Shown: one piece after another, positions 41,534 through 50,654 of the stretch | Layout of the letters: every line of letters begins with the position of its first letter | Numbering within the stretch: position 1 is the stretch's first letter | Assembly (NCBI RefSeq): GCF_003478995.1 | Contig: NZ_QUGI01000004.1 | Span: forward strand, 44,497-108,496 | Source of the DNA: Pseudoflavonifractor sp. AF19-9AC | GTDB lineage: Bacteria; Bacillota; Clostridia; Oscillospirales; Oscillospiraceae | Direction: 5' to 3' | Length of the DNA: 64,000 nt | Position numbers and translations under genes: made by a program | The notes under the pieces: model-generated | The model's database searches: none | The model's input: the letters and a program-made list of their open reading frames with translations, nothing else | Told to the model about the DNA's origin: nothing

Positions 41534-43057
41534 ATGGGAAAGGCAGGAAAGTGGAAGCATTTGGTGCAGGCAATTGCCTTTTTGTGCTGCCTGCTGATTC
41601 TTTGGTCGGGCATAAATAGTGTGCTGTCGCACTCGAAGGATATTGCATTTTGGGCAAATACATATCGGGCCAGGGATTTTCTTTCTCTGGAAGACAATAC
41701 CATTGACGTGTTGGCGCTGGGTTCCAGCCAGACGATTCGCAGCTTTTCCCCTATGGAGCTGTATGAGGACTATGGAATCAGCTCATATTGTGCGGGCTTT
41801 GAGCAGAACCCGGTGATGTGCTCCTATCTTTGGCTGGAGGAAGCCGTAAAAAAGCAGCAGATTAGCGTTGTTTTATTTGAAGTATATGAGTTGTTTAAAG
41901 AGCCGGGTGAGGCGTACTACAGAAAGACCATTGACAGTTTGAGCAGCCCGTCGGCGAAGAAAGAAGCCATTCAGCTTTGCGAAGACGGATATCTCCAGGA
42001 TTCCAAGCTGAGTTATATGTTTCCCATTCTAAAGTATCATTCGCGGTACACGGAACTCTCGGAGTTTGATTTTATGCACGGTCATACCGATTTTTTCCGA
42101 GGGTACGTCCTGGTGGCCGGGAAGTATTTGCCGGCGTCTCCGGCCCAGCCGTTGCCGACGGATGACGAGACGATTGCACCCGTTGAGTTTGACCCGCTGG
42201 CCTTGGAATACCTAGAAAAAATCCGTGAGCTCTGTGAAGAAGAAGGCATTGAACTGGTTCTCTTTAAATCGCCCGTTGATTGCGCGGTGGAAGATTGGCC
42301 GGGAGCCTATAAGACGATCAGTGCCTGGGCCGCTCAAAACGGGATTCCTTACATTGACTTTAATCTGCCGTCGATGGTAGAAGAAATCCAACTGGATTAC
42401 ACCACCGATTTATATGAGTTCAACCACACCACGTTTAAGGGAGCAGAGAAAGTAAGCGCCTATTTGGGAGAATATCTGTGGGAGCATTATAACCTGCCTG
42501 ACCGGAGGGGCGATCGGGAATATCAGGATCTGGATCAGTTGCTGGAAGCGTACAATCGGAAAAAGCAAAATAAGGAGCTCTGGTACGCCCAGAATTTGAC
42601 GGATTATCTGTCTGAGATCCAAGCAAACCAGGACGGATACACGGTCATCCTTTCTGTAAAGGACGAGGCGACAAAGGCATTTGATGCCCAGCTTCAAAAT
42701 CAGCTTTGCGAGATGGGATTCCAGAGTCAACTGACCGGGCAGGATGCTTATGGAAAAAGCTTTCTTGGAATCTGGCAGGACGGAACCGTGGTCTATGAGG
42801 CGCTGGCCGGTGAAGGAGACCACCCGGACGGGGATGCTTTGGAATTTCGAGGAACGCTTCCGGATGGGGTAAACTACTATGTGAAAAGCGCGGGTTACAG
42901 CGCCGGCAATACCAGCAGCATTGTCATCAACGGGGAGGAGAAGAGCGTAAACAGCCGCGGACTGAACATCGTCGTATATGACAGTCAATTTGGGGAAGTG
43001 GTAGATTCCGTCTGCTTTGATACGTTTCTGGATGCCGGGTTGACCTATGCGAGATAG
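41534..43057 (+). CDS. SGNH-hydrolase-like partner of the MBOAT acyltransferase
   Basis: 507 residues. A single N-terminal membrane anchor (about 9-28) precedes an extracellular SGNH-like domain: block I LALGSSQT with Ser64 or Ser65, and a late FNHTTFKGAEKVS (297-309) resembling the D/N-xxH-N-xxG catalytic histidine block. The last 170 residues form a separate domain (ILSVKDEATKAFDAQL onward) seen as a likely beta-rich module. Base composition is clearly more AT-rich than its neighbours, suggesting acquisition by transfer. It probably receives acyl groups from the MBOAT protein and places them on a surface glycan. Confidence 0.72.
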   Translation: MGKAGKWKHLVQAIAFLCCLLILWSGINSVLSHSKDIAFWANTYRARDFLSLEDNTIDVLALGSSQTIRSFSPMELYEDYGISSYCAGFEQNPVMCSYLWLEEAVKKQQISVVLFEVYELFKEPGEAYYRKTIDSLSSPSAKKEAIQLCEDGYLQDSKLSYMFPILKYHSRYTELSEFDFMHGHTDFFRGYVLVAGKYLPASPAQPLPTDDETIAPVEFDPLALEYLEKIRELCEEEGIELVLFKSPVDCAVEDWPGAYKTISAWAAQNGIPYIDFNLPSMVEEIQLDYTTDLYEFNHTTFKGAEKVSAYLGEYLWEHYNLPDRRGDREYQDLDQLLEAYNRKKQNKELWYAQNLTDYLSEIQANQDGYTVILSVKDEATKAFDAQLQNQLCEMGFQSQLTGQDAYGKSFLGIWQDGTVVYEALAGEGDHPDGDALEFRGTLPDGVNYYVKSAGYSAGNTSSIVINGEEKSVNSRGLNIVVYDSQFGEVVDSVCFDTFLDAGLTYAR

Positions 43058-43166
43058 AAAACCGGTCCTGGGAATCCCTCAGGTCGGCAAAAGACGGAGA
43101 CTGATTCAGTCGGGAGGAAATCCCCGCGTTCTGCCTGGACCTGCAAGGCGGAAGGGAAATTGCGGC

Positions 43167-43195
43167 TTGTGTTTTACCCCCCAAACTGATATAAT
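43167..43195 (+). promoter_or_regulatory. SigA-type promoter with extended -10 for scpA
   Basis: TTGTGT (43167-43172), 17-base spacer, TGA then TATAAT (43190-43195), an extended -10. Confidence 0.8.
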
Positions 43196-43228
43196 ATTTT
43201 GACAAAATTGTTGAGGTGGGGTGAATCG

Positions 43229-44029
43229 TTGGATAGTCCCATTTACCACCTGACTGGTGTGGTCAAGGCCAGAGAAGAGAATATGGAGGACTTTGTGGGT
43301 CCTCTGGATTTGATTTTACACTTGCTCAGCAAGAACAAGATGGAGATCAAGGATATCCAGATTTCCCTCATCCTGGACCAGTACCTGGAGTGGATGAACA
43401 AGCGCAAGGAGCTGGATCTGGAAGTTGCCAGCGAATTTGTGACCATGGCCTCCCACCTCATATACATTAAGACCAGAATGCTGCTGTCCATCCACGACGA
43501 GGAAGTCCTCAGTGAGATGGAACAGCTCATTGCCACCTTGGAAGCTCACCAGCGAAACGAGAACTACCTGAAAATCAAAGAGATCATTCCGTCTCTGGAC
43601 GATCGCTATCGCTATGGCCGGGATTATCTTACCAAGGTGCCCGAGCCCATTACCCCGGACAAGACCTACCGCTACGTCCACGACAAAGAGGACCTGCGCC
43701 GGGCCATCACCGCTGTACTCAGCCGTTCGGACAACAAGCTGCCCCCTCCCATGACTGCCTTTCAGGGCATTGTGGGCCGGGAGCCCTATCCGGTGGCGGA
43801 TAAGGCGGGAGAGATCCTGCGCCGTCTGGTGCAGTTTGGAGTGACCCGATTCCGGGCATTATTTAAGGGAAACCGCAGCCGCTCTGAGGTGGTGGCCACC
43901 TTCCTGGCGGTGCTGGAGCTGTGCAAGGCCCGACGGGTGCGTCTGGCGGGGACGGAGGAGGACTGTACCGTCACCTATACCCAGACGGAGTCGGAGGAGC
44001 CTACGGAATTTACCACAGACCGCTACTGA
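43229..44029 (+). CDS. scpA: Segregation and condensation protein A
   Basis: 266 residues from a TTG at 43229, seven bases after GAGGTGGGG. Kleisin subunit of the SMC-ScpAB condensin. The N-terminal part has EDFVGPLDLILHLLSKNKMEIKDI (the SMC-neck-binding helix region), the middle FVTMASHLIYIKTRMLL, and the C-terminal winged helix SEVVATFLAVLELCKARRVRL binds the SMC head. scpB follows by 19 bases. Confidence 0.95.
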   Translation: MDSPIYHLTGVVKAREENMEDFVGPLDLILHLLSKNKMEIKDIQISLILDQYLEWMNKRKELDLEVASEFVTMASHLIYIKTRMLLSIHDEEVLSEMEQLIATLEAHQRNENYLKIKEIIPSLDDRYRYGRDYLTKVPEPITPDKTYRYVHDKEDLRRAITAVLSRSDNKLPPPMTAFQGIVGREPYPVADKAGEILRRLVQFGVTRFRALFKGNRSRSEVVATFLAVLELCKARRVRLAGTEEDCTVTYTQTESEEPTEFTTDRY

Positions 44030-44048
44030 GAGAGGGGAGACAGAGAAC

Positions 44049-44684
44049 TTGGAAATCAAGGAATTGGAGTCTGCCCTGGAGGGCGTACTCTTTGCGGCGG
44101 GTGAGCCGGTGCCGGTGGAACGGCTGTGCCTGGGTCTGGAGGTGGACCGCCCCACTCTGGACGCGGTAGCCCAGCAGCTGATGGACAAGTACAGCTATGA
44201 GCGCCGGGGTATCCGCCTGCTGCGGCTGGAGACCAGCTACCAGCTGTGTTCGGCTCCGGAGTACGCGGACTACATCCGGAAAACCCTGGAGAGCCGCAAG
44301 CCCGCCCGCCTGTCCCAGCCCGCTTTGGAGGTGCTGGCGGTTATCGCCTACTACCAGCCGGTGACCCGGGCCTATGTGGACCAGGTGCGGGGCGTAGACA
44401 GCTCCTACACGGTAGGTCTGCTGCTGGAGCGGGAGCTCATTGAGGAGGCGGGCCGCCTGGCGGTGCCCGGCCGCCCGGTGCTGTTCCGCACCACCAAGAA
44501 TTTTCTCCGTTCCTTCGGGCTTTCCAGCCTGGAGGAGCTGCCCGAGCTGCCCAACTCCTCCCAGGAGGGCAGCCAGATGACTCTGGAGCTGGAGGCCGCG
44601 GTGGCCAGGCTCCGGGAGGAGGAAAACGGCAGCCAGACGGAGGAGGCTGACGCCCGGCCCGATGCCGGGAAGGAGGAGACATGA
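44049..44684 (+). CDS. scpB: Segregation and condensation protein B
   Basis: 211 residues from a TTG at 44049 behind GAGGGGAG. Two winged-helix domains: LEGVLFAAGEPVPVERL and the LSQPALEVLAVIAYYQPVTR segment, both typical of ScpB, then a Glu-rich tail. It dimerises and binds ScpA. The end overlaps the next gene by ATGA. Confidence 0.96.
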   Translation: MEIKELESALEGVLFAAGEPVPVERLCLGLEVDRPTLDAVAQQLMDKYSYERRGIRLLRLETSYQLCSAPEYADYIRKTLESRKPARLSQPALEVLAVIAYYQPVTRAYVDQVRGVDSSYTVGLLLERELIEEAGRLAVPGRPVLFRTTKNFLRSFGLSSLEELPELPNSSQEGSQMTLELEAAVARLREEENGSQTEEADARPDAGKEET

Positions 44685-45316
44685 GAGGACTTATGATCCT
44701 CATCCTGATCCTGGCCGTATTCTGGCTGCTGGGTCAGATTCAGCTGGGCGTGGGGGCGGAGTACCGGGCTGAGGGCCTGCGGGTATGGCTGCGAGCGGCG
44801 GCCTGGCAGATTCCGGTGTATCCCCTGAAGAAGAAAAGCAAGCCTGCCAAGCCCGCCCATCCGCCCAAGGAGAAAGAGCCCAAGGAGAGCGGGCCGGAAC
44901 CCAGCTTTCGGGAACAGGTGGGGGGAGCGCTGGACTATGCCCAGGCGCTGCTGCCCATTTTGTTGGAGGCGGCCGGGCAATTCCGCCGCAAAATCCGGGT
45001 GGACAAGCTCCGGTTAAAGGTCACTGTGGGCGCAGATGACCCGGCGGATGCGGCCATGCGCTACGGACAGGCCAATGGAGCGTTGGGTGTCCTGTGGGGC
45101 ACCCTAAACGAGACCTTCGATCTGCGGGATGGCAAAGCTGTGGCTCAGGTAGACTTTGACGCCCGGGAGATCACCATATATGCTCTGGCTTCCCTGTCCC
45201 TGAAGGTGGGGCAGATGGTGTGGCTGGGGCTGTACTTTGGATGCAGAGCCCTGAGGACATTCCTCCGGGTGCGCGGCCGGAGAAAACAGGAACAACAGCA
45301 GAGAAAGGCGGCCTGA
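44681..45316 (+). CDS. DUF2953 membrane protein (YtfI-like)
   Basis: 211 residues. An N-terminal membrane segment (about 4-20), a Lys/Pro-rich linker (about 48-70) and a DUF2953 region with RVDKLRLKVTVGADDPADAAMRYGQANG. In Bacillus ytfI lies directly before ytfJ, the same as here, and the pair is linked with sporulation. Function beyond that is not known. Start overlaps scpB. Confidence 0.85.
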   Translation: MRGLMILILILAVFWLLGQIQLGVGAEYRAEGLRVWLRAAAWQIPVYPLKKKSKPAKPAHPPKEKEPKESGPEPSFREQVGGALDYAQALLPILLEAAGQFRRKIRVDKLRLKVTVGADDPADAAMRYGQANGALGVLWGTLNETFDLRDGKAVAQVDFDAREITIYALASLSLKVGQMVWLGLYFGCRALRTFLRVRGRRKQEQQQRKAA

Positions 45317-45318
45317 TT

Positions 45319-45744
45319 ATGGAAAAGAACAACCCCTTGAGTGAGCTGATGCGGACCACGCTGGAGAGCGTGCGGGCCATGGCGGACGCCAATGCCGTGG
45401 TGGGCACTGCCATTGAGGCGGACGGCGTCACCCTTATTCCCATTTCCCGCCTGTCCTTCGGCGTGGCCGGAGGAGGAACCGAATTTTCCACCAAGAAGCA
45501 GCAGATGGGAGGCGACAACGCCTTTGGCGGCGGCAGCGGAGCCAGCGCCAAGCTGGAGCCGGTGGCCTTCCTGGTGATTCGGGATGGCAATGTGAAGCTG
45601 CTGCCCGTGGCGCCTCCTCCTGCCACCACGGTGGACCGGGTTATTGACACGGTGCCCGAGGTCGTGGATAAGGTGACGGATTTTATTTCCAAGCAGCAGG
45701 AGAAGAAGGAGCAGCAGGCGGCTCAGGGCGAGTTCGCTGACTGA
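45319..45744 (+). CDS. ytfJ: Sporulation protein YtfJ / GerW family
   Basis: 141 residues from the ATG at 45319. Family marks: NPLSELMRTTLESVRAM, VGTAIEADGVTLIPISRLSFG, a Gly-rich loop, and FLVIRDGNVKLLPV. In Bacillus GerW is a spore protein needed for germination. It is preceded by the DUF2953 gene and followed by the DacF-like carboxypeptidase, a sporulation-flavoured group. Confidence 0.93.
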   Translation: MEKNNPLSELMRTTLESVRAMADANAVVGTAIEADGVTLIPISRLSFGVAGGGTEFSTKKQQMGGDNAFGGGSGASAKLEPVAFLVIRDGNVKLLPVAPPPATTVDRVIDTVPEVVDKVTDFISKQQEKKEQQAAQGEFAD

Positions 45745-45834
45745 AAGCCGCTGAATTTCCGAAACCTTCCGGGAGAGGGAAGGGGAAATGAATCGCATAC
45801 TAACGTCATCTGAAGCTCAGGAAGGTGACGGAAG

Positions 45835-46944
45835 TTGAAGCGAGTGATTGCTGCGGCGGTGGCCGCGTTTCTGATTCTGAGTCCCGTTCCCCGTGTTCAA
45901 GCGGCGGAGATTTCCGCGGCCAGCGCCATCCTTATGGACGGAGAAACCGGGACGGTGCTGTATGAGAAAAACGCCCATGAGCCGCGGCTCATTGCCAGCA
46001 TTACCAAGCTGATGACTGCTCTGGTCGTGTTGGAATCGGGCCACGATCAGAAGGAGGAGATCACCGTTCCGTCCGATTGGGCCGGAGCGGAGGGCTCCTC
46101 CATCTATCTGCGCCCCGGGGAGCAGGTGACTCTGGAGGCGCTGCTCTACGGCATGTTGCTCCAGTCGGGCAACGATGCCGCCACCTTGGCGGCCGTGGCG
46201 TGTGCCGGAAGTGTGGAGGCATTTGCGGAGAAGATGAATGCCAAGGCAGCGGAACTTGGTATGAAGGATAGTCACTTTACAAATCCTACCGGACTTAATG
46301 ATGAGGGCCACTATTCCACGGCCTACGACATGGCTCTGCTGGCCCGGGCCTGTCTGGAGAACGATACCCTTGCCAAGATTGTGGCCACCAAGTCGGTGGC
46401 TCTGGGAGGACGGGTCTTTACCAACCACAATAAGCTGCTCTGGCAATATGAGGGCTGTGTGGGCATGAAAACCGGCTATACGGAAAAGGCCGGGCGTACG
46501 CTGGTGTCTGCGGCTGAGCGGGACGGGATGACCCTCATCTGTGTTACTCTAAATGCACCCAACGATTGGGCAGACCACGCCGCGCTTTTTGACCGGGGAT
46601 TTGCCGGGTATGAGAGTTGCCTGCTGGCCGAGGAGGGAGAAGTCCTGTGCCGGCTGCCTGTCTCGGGTGGGCTTGCACCTTTCTGCGGGGTGTCTGCCGG
46701 GGAAGCGGCCAGGCTCTGCGTCGCTAGGGGAGAGGAGATCCAGCGGGAGCTGGTATTGGACCAGACTGCCCTTACCGCGCCGGTGGCACAGGGTACCGTA
46801 TTGGGTGAGGCTGTGTACCGGGTGAACGGGGAGGAGAAGCTGCGGATTCCTCTGGTGGTCATCACAGATGTGGACTGCTGCCTGCGAACCCCCAGCGGAT
46901 GGGAACGATTTTGGGATAAAATAGCCGGAATGCTGCCCGGTTAG
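45835..46944 (+). CDS. dacF: D-alanyl-D-alanine carboxypeptidase, DacF type
   Basis: 369 residues with a TTG start at 45835 (AAGGTGA upstream). A signal peptide (about 1-22) ends at VQAAE. Penicillin-binding active site: SITK (catalytic serine and lysine), SGND (second motif) and KTGYT (third). A C-terminal beta-rich domain and amphipathic end would hold it at the membrane. It trims the terminal D-Ala of peptidoglycan stem peptides; the neighbouring ytfJ suggests a role in the spore cortex, but a vegetative role is also possible. Confidence 0.92.
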   Translation: MKRVIAAAVAAFLILSPVPRVQAAEISAASAILMDGETGTVLYEKNAHEPRLIASITKLMTALVVLESGHDQKEEITVPSDWAGAEGSSIYLRPGEQVTLEALLYGMLLQSGNDAATLAAVACAGSVEAFAEKMNAKAAELGMKDSHFTNPTGLNDEGHYSTAYDMALLARACLENDTLAKIVATKSVALGGRVFTNHNKLLWQYEGCVGMKTGYTEKAGRTLVSAAERDGMTLICVTLNAPNDWADHAALFDRGFAGYESCLLAEEGEVLCRLPVSGGLAPFCGVSAGEAARLCVARGEEIQRELVLDQTALTAPVAQGTVLGEAVYRVNGEEKLRIPLVVITDVDCCLRTPSGWERFWDKIAGMLPG

Positions 46945-46970
46945 GAATAGGAGAAGGGAGAGGGCCGAGC

Positions 46971-47690
46971 GTGGAAGAGCGGCTGCAAAAATTGATTTCC
47001 GCCTGTGGCCTGGCCTCCCGGCGGACGGCGGAGGAGTGGATTGCCGCTGGTCGGGTCACCGTCAACGGGGAGAAAGCCCACCTTGGGGACCGGGCGGACC
47101 TGGACCGGGATGACGTGCAGGTGGACGGCCGAAGCCTGCGGCCGGGGGGAGAGCGGACCTATCTCATGCTCCATAAGCCCCGGGGCTATGTGACCACCCT
47201 ATCCGACGAGAAGGGAAGAAAGACGGTGGCTGATCTGGTGGCCGGATGCCCGGCACGGGTGTGGCCGGTGGGACGGCTGGATCTGGACTCTGAGGGACTG
47301 CTCCTGATGACGGATGACGGAGAACTGACCAACCGCCTGCTTCATCCAAGCTACCGCATTGAAAAGGAGTATCTGGTGTGGGTCACCGGCGACGTGAAGC
47401 GGGCCCTGCCGATCTTGTCTGGTCCCATGGAACTGGACGGGGAAAAGCTGGCCCCTGCGCGGGTACGGCGGGGGCGAACCACTGGCGGTGTCTCTCAGCT
47501 GTCTGTGGTCATTACCCAGGGAAAGAACCGCCAGGTGCGCCGCATGTGCGCCCAGGCGGGACTGGAAGTGTTGCGCCTTAAGCGGATTCGGGAGGGCGAG
47601 CTGATGCTGGACCGGACCCTGTCGCCAGGCCAATGGCGGGAGCTCACCAGCCAGGAGATCCTGGCGCTCTGGGGCGAAACTGGTCCGTGA
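46971..47690 (+). CDS. Ribosomal large-subunit pseudouridine synthase, RluB/RsuA family
   Basis: 239 residues from a GTG at 46971 behind GGGAGAGG. An S4 RNA-binding domain (ERLQKLISACGLASRRTAEEWI) is followed by the pseudouridine synthase core with the catalytic aspartate in GRLDLDSEGLLLMTDDG, and KNRQVRRMC near the end. It isomerises a uridine in rRNA; RluB (23S) is most likely by position behind dacF/scpB in Firmicutes. Confidence 0.92.
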   Translation: MEERLQKLISACGLASRRTAEEWIAAGRVTVNGEKAHLGDRADLDRDDVQVDGRSLRPGGERTYLMLHKPRGYVTTLSDEKGRKTVADLVAGCPARVWPVGRLDLDSEGLLLMTDDGELTNRLLHPSYRIEKEYLVWVTGDVKRALPILSGPMELDGEKLAPARVRRGRTTGGVSQLSVVITQGKNRQVRRMCAQAGLEVLRLKRIREGELMLDRTLSPGQWRELTSQEILALWGETGP

Positions 47691-47693
47691 AAA

Positions 47694-47746
47694 AAGCGCT
47701 TTCTGCAAGAGATGATGAAATTCTTGCAGAAAGCGCTTGCATTTTT
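47694..47746 (+). terminator. Intrinsic terminator after the pseudouridine synthase gene
   Basis: AAGCGCTTTCTGCAAGA (47694-47710) pairs perfectly with TCTTGCAGAAAGCGCTT (47722-47738); GCATTTTTT follows. The next gene's -35 begins in its last bases. Confidence 0.9.
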
Positions 47747-47765
47747 TGCGGGGACAAGGTATGAT
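47737..47765 (+). promoter_or_regulatory. SigA-type promoter for the RpiR-family regulator
   Basis: TTGCAT (47737-47742), 17-base spacer, TATGAT (47760-47765). The -35 overlaps the 3' arm and T run of the preceding terminator. Confidence 0.75.
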
Positions 47766-47818
47766 ATATCAGTGAGTTTCTTTGCCGCAGACAAATTTGG
47801 CTGGGAGATGATGGAAAG

Positions 47819-48682
47819 ATGAATCGTGACATCCTCACCGTGATTCAGGAGAATATGGCCACCTTTTCCAAGGGGCAAAAGAGGATTGCCAATTATATTT
47901 TGAATTCTTATGACAAGGCTGCCTTTATGACAGCCAGCCGTCTGGGAAAGAAGGTTAACGTCAGCGAATCCACCGTTGTGCGCTTTGCCGCCGAACTTGG
48001 TTACGACGGCTACCCGGACATGCAAAAATCCCTGCAAAAGATGATTCGGAACCGGTTGACCTCGGTGCAGCGCATTGAGGTGACCAATGACCGGATCGGG
48101 GATCAGGACCTTTTGTCCATGGTGCTGCAGTCGGACATTGAGAAGATTCGGCTGACCCTGGAGGAGTTGGACCGGGAGCACTTTGAGAAGGCGGTGGACG
48201 CCATCGTCTCCGCACGAAAGGTGTACATTATGGGCGTGCGCTCCTCCACGGCGATTGCGACCTTCCTCACCTTCTACTTGAAGCTTATTTTGGACAATGT
48301 GGTGGAGGTAACTGCCAATACCACCAGCGAGGTGTTTGAGAGCCTTTTGCGGGTAGGCGAGGGCGACGTGGTGCTGGGGGTCAGCTTCCCCCGGTACTCC
48401 AGCCGCACTGTCCAGGCCATGCGCTTTGCTCAGGACCGGGGAGCCACCACGGTGGCCATCACCGACAGCGACGCCTCGCCCCTGGTGCCCTGCTCCAAGT
48501 ACACCCTGAAGGCTCGCAGCGACATGGCGTCCTTTGTGGACTCTTTGGTGGCGCCGCTGTCCCTGGTGAACGCCCTGCTGGTGGCGGTGAGCCGGAAGAA
48601 GAACGACGATTTGACCCATACCTTCCAGATGCTGGAGCAGATCTGGGATGAGTACGGCGTCTACGAGAAGGTGCAGGAGTGA
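47819..48682 (+). CDS. MurR/RpiR-family transcriptional regulator
   Basis: 287 residues. N-terminal helix-turn-helix (ASRLGKKVNVSESTVVRFAAELGY, about 40-63) and a C-terminal SIS sugar-phosphate-binding domain (YIMGVRSSTAIATFL, GVSFPRYSSRTVQAM, AITDSDASPLV). Members sense phosphosugars. Its targets are not apparent: the coupled downstream gene is a flavoprotein, not a sugar enzyme. The stop overlaps the next start by GTGA. Confidence 0.9.
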   Translation: MNRDILTVIQENMATFSKGQKRIANYILNSYDKAAFMTASRLGKKVNVSESTVVRFAAELGYDGYPDMQKSLQKMIRNRLTSVQRIEVTNDRIGDQDLLSMVLQSDIEKIRLTLEELDREHFEKAVDAIVSARKVYIMGVRSSTAIATFLTFYLKLILDNVVEVTANTTSEVFESLLRVGEGDVVLGVSFPRYSSRTVQAMRFAQDRGATTVAITDSDASPLVPCSKYTLKARSDMASFVDSLVAPLSLVNALLVAVSRKKNDDLTHTFQMLEQIWDEYGVYEKVQE

Positions 48683-49953
48683 CAGAGAGAAAAGAGCCCC
48701 TGCTGGTGGTGGGCGGCGGAGCCGCGGGCATGATGGCGGCCATCACCGCCGCCCGGCAGGGAGCGCAGGTGGAGCTGTTGGAGCGCAACCCCAAGGTGGG
48801 GCGGAAGCTCTATATTACGGGGAAGGGCCGGTGCAACGTGACCAACCACTGCACGGTGGAGGAGGCGCTGGCCAGCATTCCCCGCAACAGCCGTTTTTTA
48901 TACAGTGCCATGAGCCGTACCACGCCCGAGGACGTGGAAGGCTTTTTCACCAAGCTGGGGGTCCCCCTGAAGGTGGAACGGGGAAATCGGGTCTTTCCTC
49001 AGTCGGATCATGCATCGGATATTATCGACGCTTTGTTCCATGAGCTGAGGCGGCTGAAGGTCCCTGTCCGGCAGGAGCGGGCCCTCTCTCTCTGCTGTGA
49101 AGAGGGTGTGGTGACAGGCGTACAGACCGAGACGGGGAGAGTTTTCTGTAAGGGAGTTATCCTTGCCACCGGAGGCGCTTCCTACCCCGGCACCGGTTCC
49201 ACCGGAGACGGCTATGAGATGGCAGCCCAGGTGGGACACACCATTGTGGAGCCCCGCCCCTCCCTGGTTCCCCTGGAGTCGGAAGAAGAATTTTGTGGGG
49301 CAATGCAGGGACTGGCCCTGAAAAATGTGGTCTTGACGGTGCGAAACCGGAAGGGTAAAATCATATATCGGGACCAGGGAGAGCTGTTGTTCACCCATTT
49401 TGGCCTGTCTGGCCCGCTGGTGCTGTCGGCCAGCGCCCATATGCGGGACTTCCAGAAGGATCAATATACCTGCCTCATTGACCTGAAACCGGCACTGGAT
49501 GAGCCCACTTTGGATGCCCGTCTGGTGCGGGAGCTGACGGAAAACGCCAACCGGAATATGGACCATGTGCTGGCGGCGCTGGCGCCCCGGCTGCTGATTC
49601 CTGTGCTGCTGGCGCGGGCGGAGATTCCGGCTGAGCGGAAGGCCCATGATCTGACCCGTGAGGAGCGGAGAAGGCTCCTGGAGCTGTTCAAGCGGTTTTC
49701 TGTGTCCATCCGCGGACCCCGGCCCATTGCAGAGGCCATCGTGACCTCAGGCGGTGTAAAGGTGAGCGAGGTGGATCCCAAGACCATGGCCTCCAAAAAG
49801 GCGGAGGGGCTCTATCTGGCGGGCGAGCTGCTGGACGTGGACGCCTACACCGGCGGATTCAACCTGCAGATTGCCTGGGCTACCGGCCGGGCGGCAGGGG
49901 AGAGCGCGGCGGCGTTCTGGAGCGGTCAGGGCCAGGAACAGGTCCCGGAATAA
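48679..49953 (+). CDS. HI0933/BaiN-like NAD(P)/FAD-dependent flavoprotein
   Basis: 424 residues with a GTG start overlapping the regulator stop. FAD-binding VVGGGAAGMMAAITAARQG and GRKLYITGKGRCNVTN near the N-terminus, ATGGASYPGTGSTGDG in the middle and GELLDVDAYTGGFNLQIAWATGR at the end, all signatures of the HI0933 family (quoted in parts). BaiN of bile-acid-metabolising clostridia belongs here, but most members are of unknown function, so a steroid role should not be assumed. Confidence 0.88.
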   Translation: MTERKEPLLVVGGGAAGMMAAITAARQGAQVELLERNPKVGRKLYITGKGRCNVTNHCTVEEALASIPRNSRFLYSAMSRTTPEDVEGFFTKLGVPLKVERGNRVFPQSDHASDIIDALFHELRRLKVPVRQERALSLCCEEGVVTGVQTETGRVFCKGVILATGGASYPGTGSTGDGYEMAAQVGHTIVEPRPSLVPLESEEEFCGAMQGLALKNVVLTVRNRKGKIIYRDQGELLFTHFGLSGPLVLSASAHMRDFQKDQYTCLIDLKPALDEPTLDARLVRELTENANRNMDHVLAALAPRLLIPVLLARAEIPAERKAHDLTREERRRLLELFKRFSVSIRGPRPIAEAIVTSGGVKVSEVDPKTMASKKAEGLYLAGELLDVDAYTGGFNLQIAWATGRAAGESAAAFWSGQGQEQVPE

Positions 49954-49976
49954 ATGGAATTGGAGCAGCGGAAGGT

Positions 49977-50654
49977 ATGGAATTTAAAAGTGTAGCCATT
50001 GACGGCCCGGCTGGGGCGGGAAAGAGTACTCTGGCCCGCCGTGCGGCCCAGGCCCTTGGCTTTTTGTACGTGGACACGGGGGCAATTTACCGCACCGTGG
50101 CCCTGAAAGCGCTGCGCTCCGGTGTAGATCCGGAGCAGGCGGAGCAGGTAGTTCCCCTTTTGGAAGGGCTGAACATCCGTATGACCTACGGCCAGGACGG
50201 AGAGCAGAAAATGTATCTGGACGGGGAGGATGTGACCCAGGCCATTCGGGAGCACCGAATTTCCGGAGTGGCCTCCAAGGTTTCTGCCATTCCTCAGGTC
50301 CGGGCGTTCCTTCTGGACTTTCAGCGGCAGCAGGCCAGAGAGCACAATGTGATCATGGATGGCCGGGATATCGGCACGGTGGTGCTGCCCCAGGCGGATG
50401 TAAAGGTGTTCCTTACCGCGGCAGCGGAGCTGCGGGCCAAGCGCCGGCTTCTGGAGCTGGAGCAGCGGGGCCAGCAGGGCACCTATGAGGAAATTCTGCG
50501 GGATATTGTCAAGCGGGACGAGTTGGACCGCAATCGTCCCATTTCGCCTCTGCGCCAGGCGGAGGATGCGGTGTGTCTGGACACCTCCCAGCTGGATCTG
50601 GAGCAGAGCCTCCAGGCCCTGCTTTCTATTATAAAGGAGAAGATTGAGCTGTGA
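49977..50654 (+). CDS. cmk: Cytidylate kinase
   Basis: 225 residues, standard size. P-loop DGPAGAGKSTLARRAA (about 8-23), YVDTGAIYR for substrate, and DGRDIGTVVLP with the catalytic arginine. It phosphorylates CMP and dCMP. It heads the cmk-plsC-ispH/S1 group that is common in clostridia, and overlaps plsC by four bases. Confidence 0.97.
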   Translation: MEFKSVAIDGPAGAGKSTLARRAAQALGFLYVDTGAIYRTVALKALRSGVDPEQAEQVVPLLEGLNIRMTYGQDGEQKMYLDGEDVTQAIREHRISGVASKVSAIPQVRAFLLDFQRQQAREHNVIMDGRDIGTVVLPQADVKVFLTAAAELRAKRRLLELEQRGQQGTYEEILRDIVKRDELDRNRPISPLRQAEDAVCLDTSQLDLEQSLQALLSIIKEKIEL

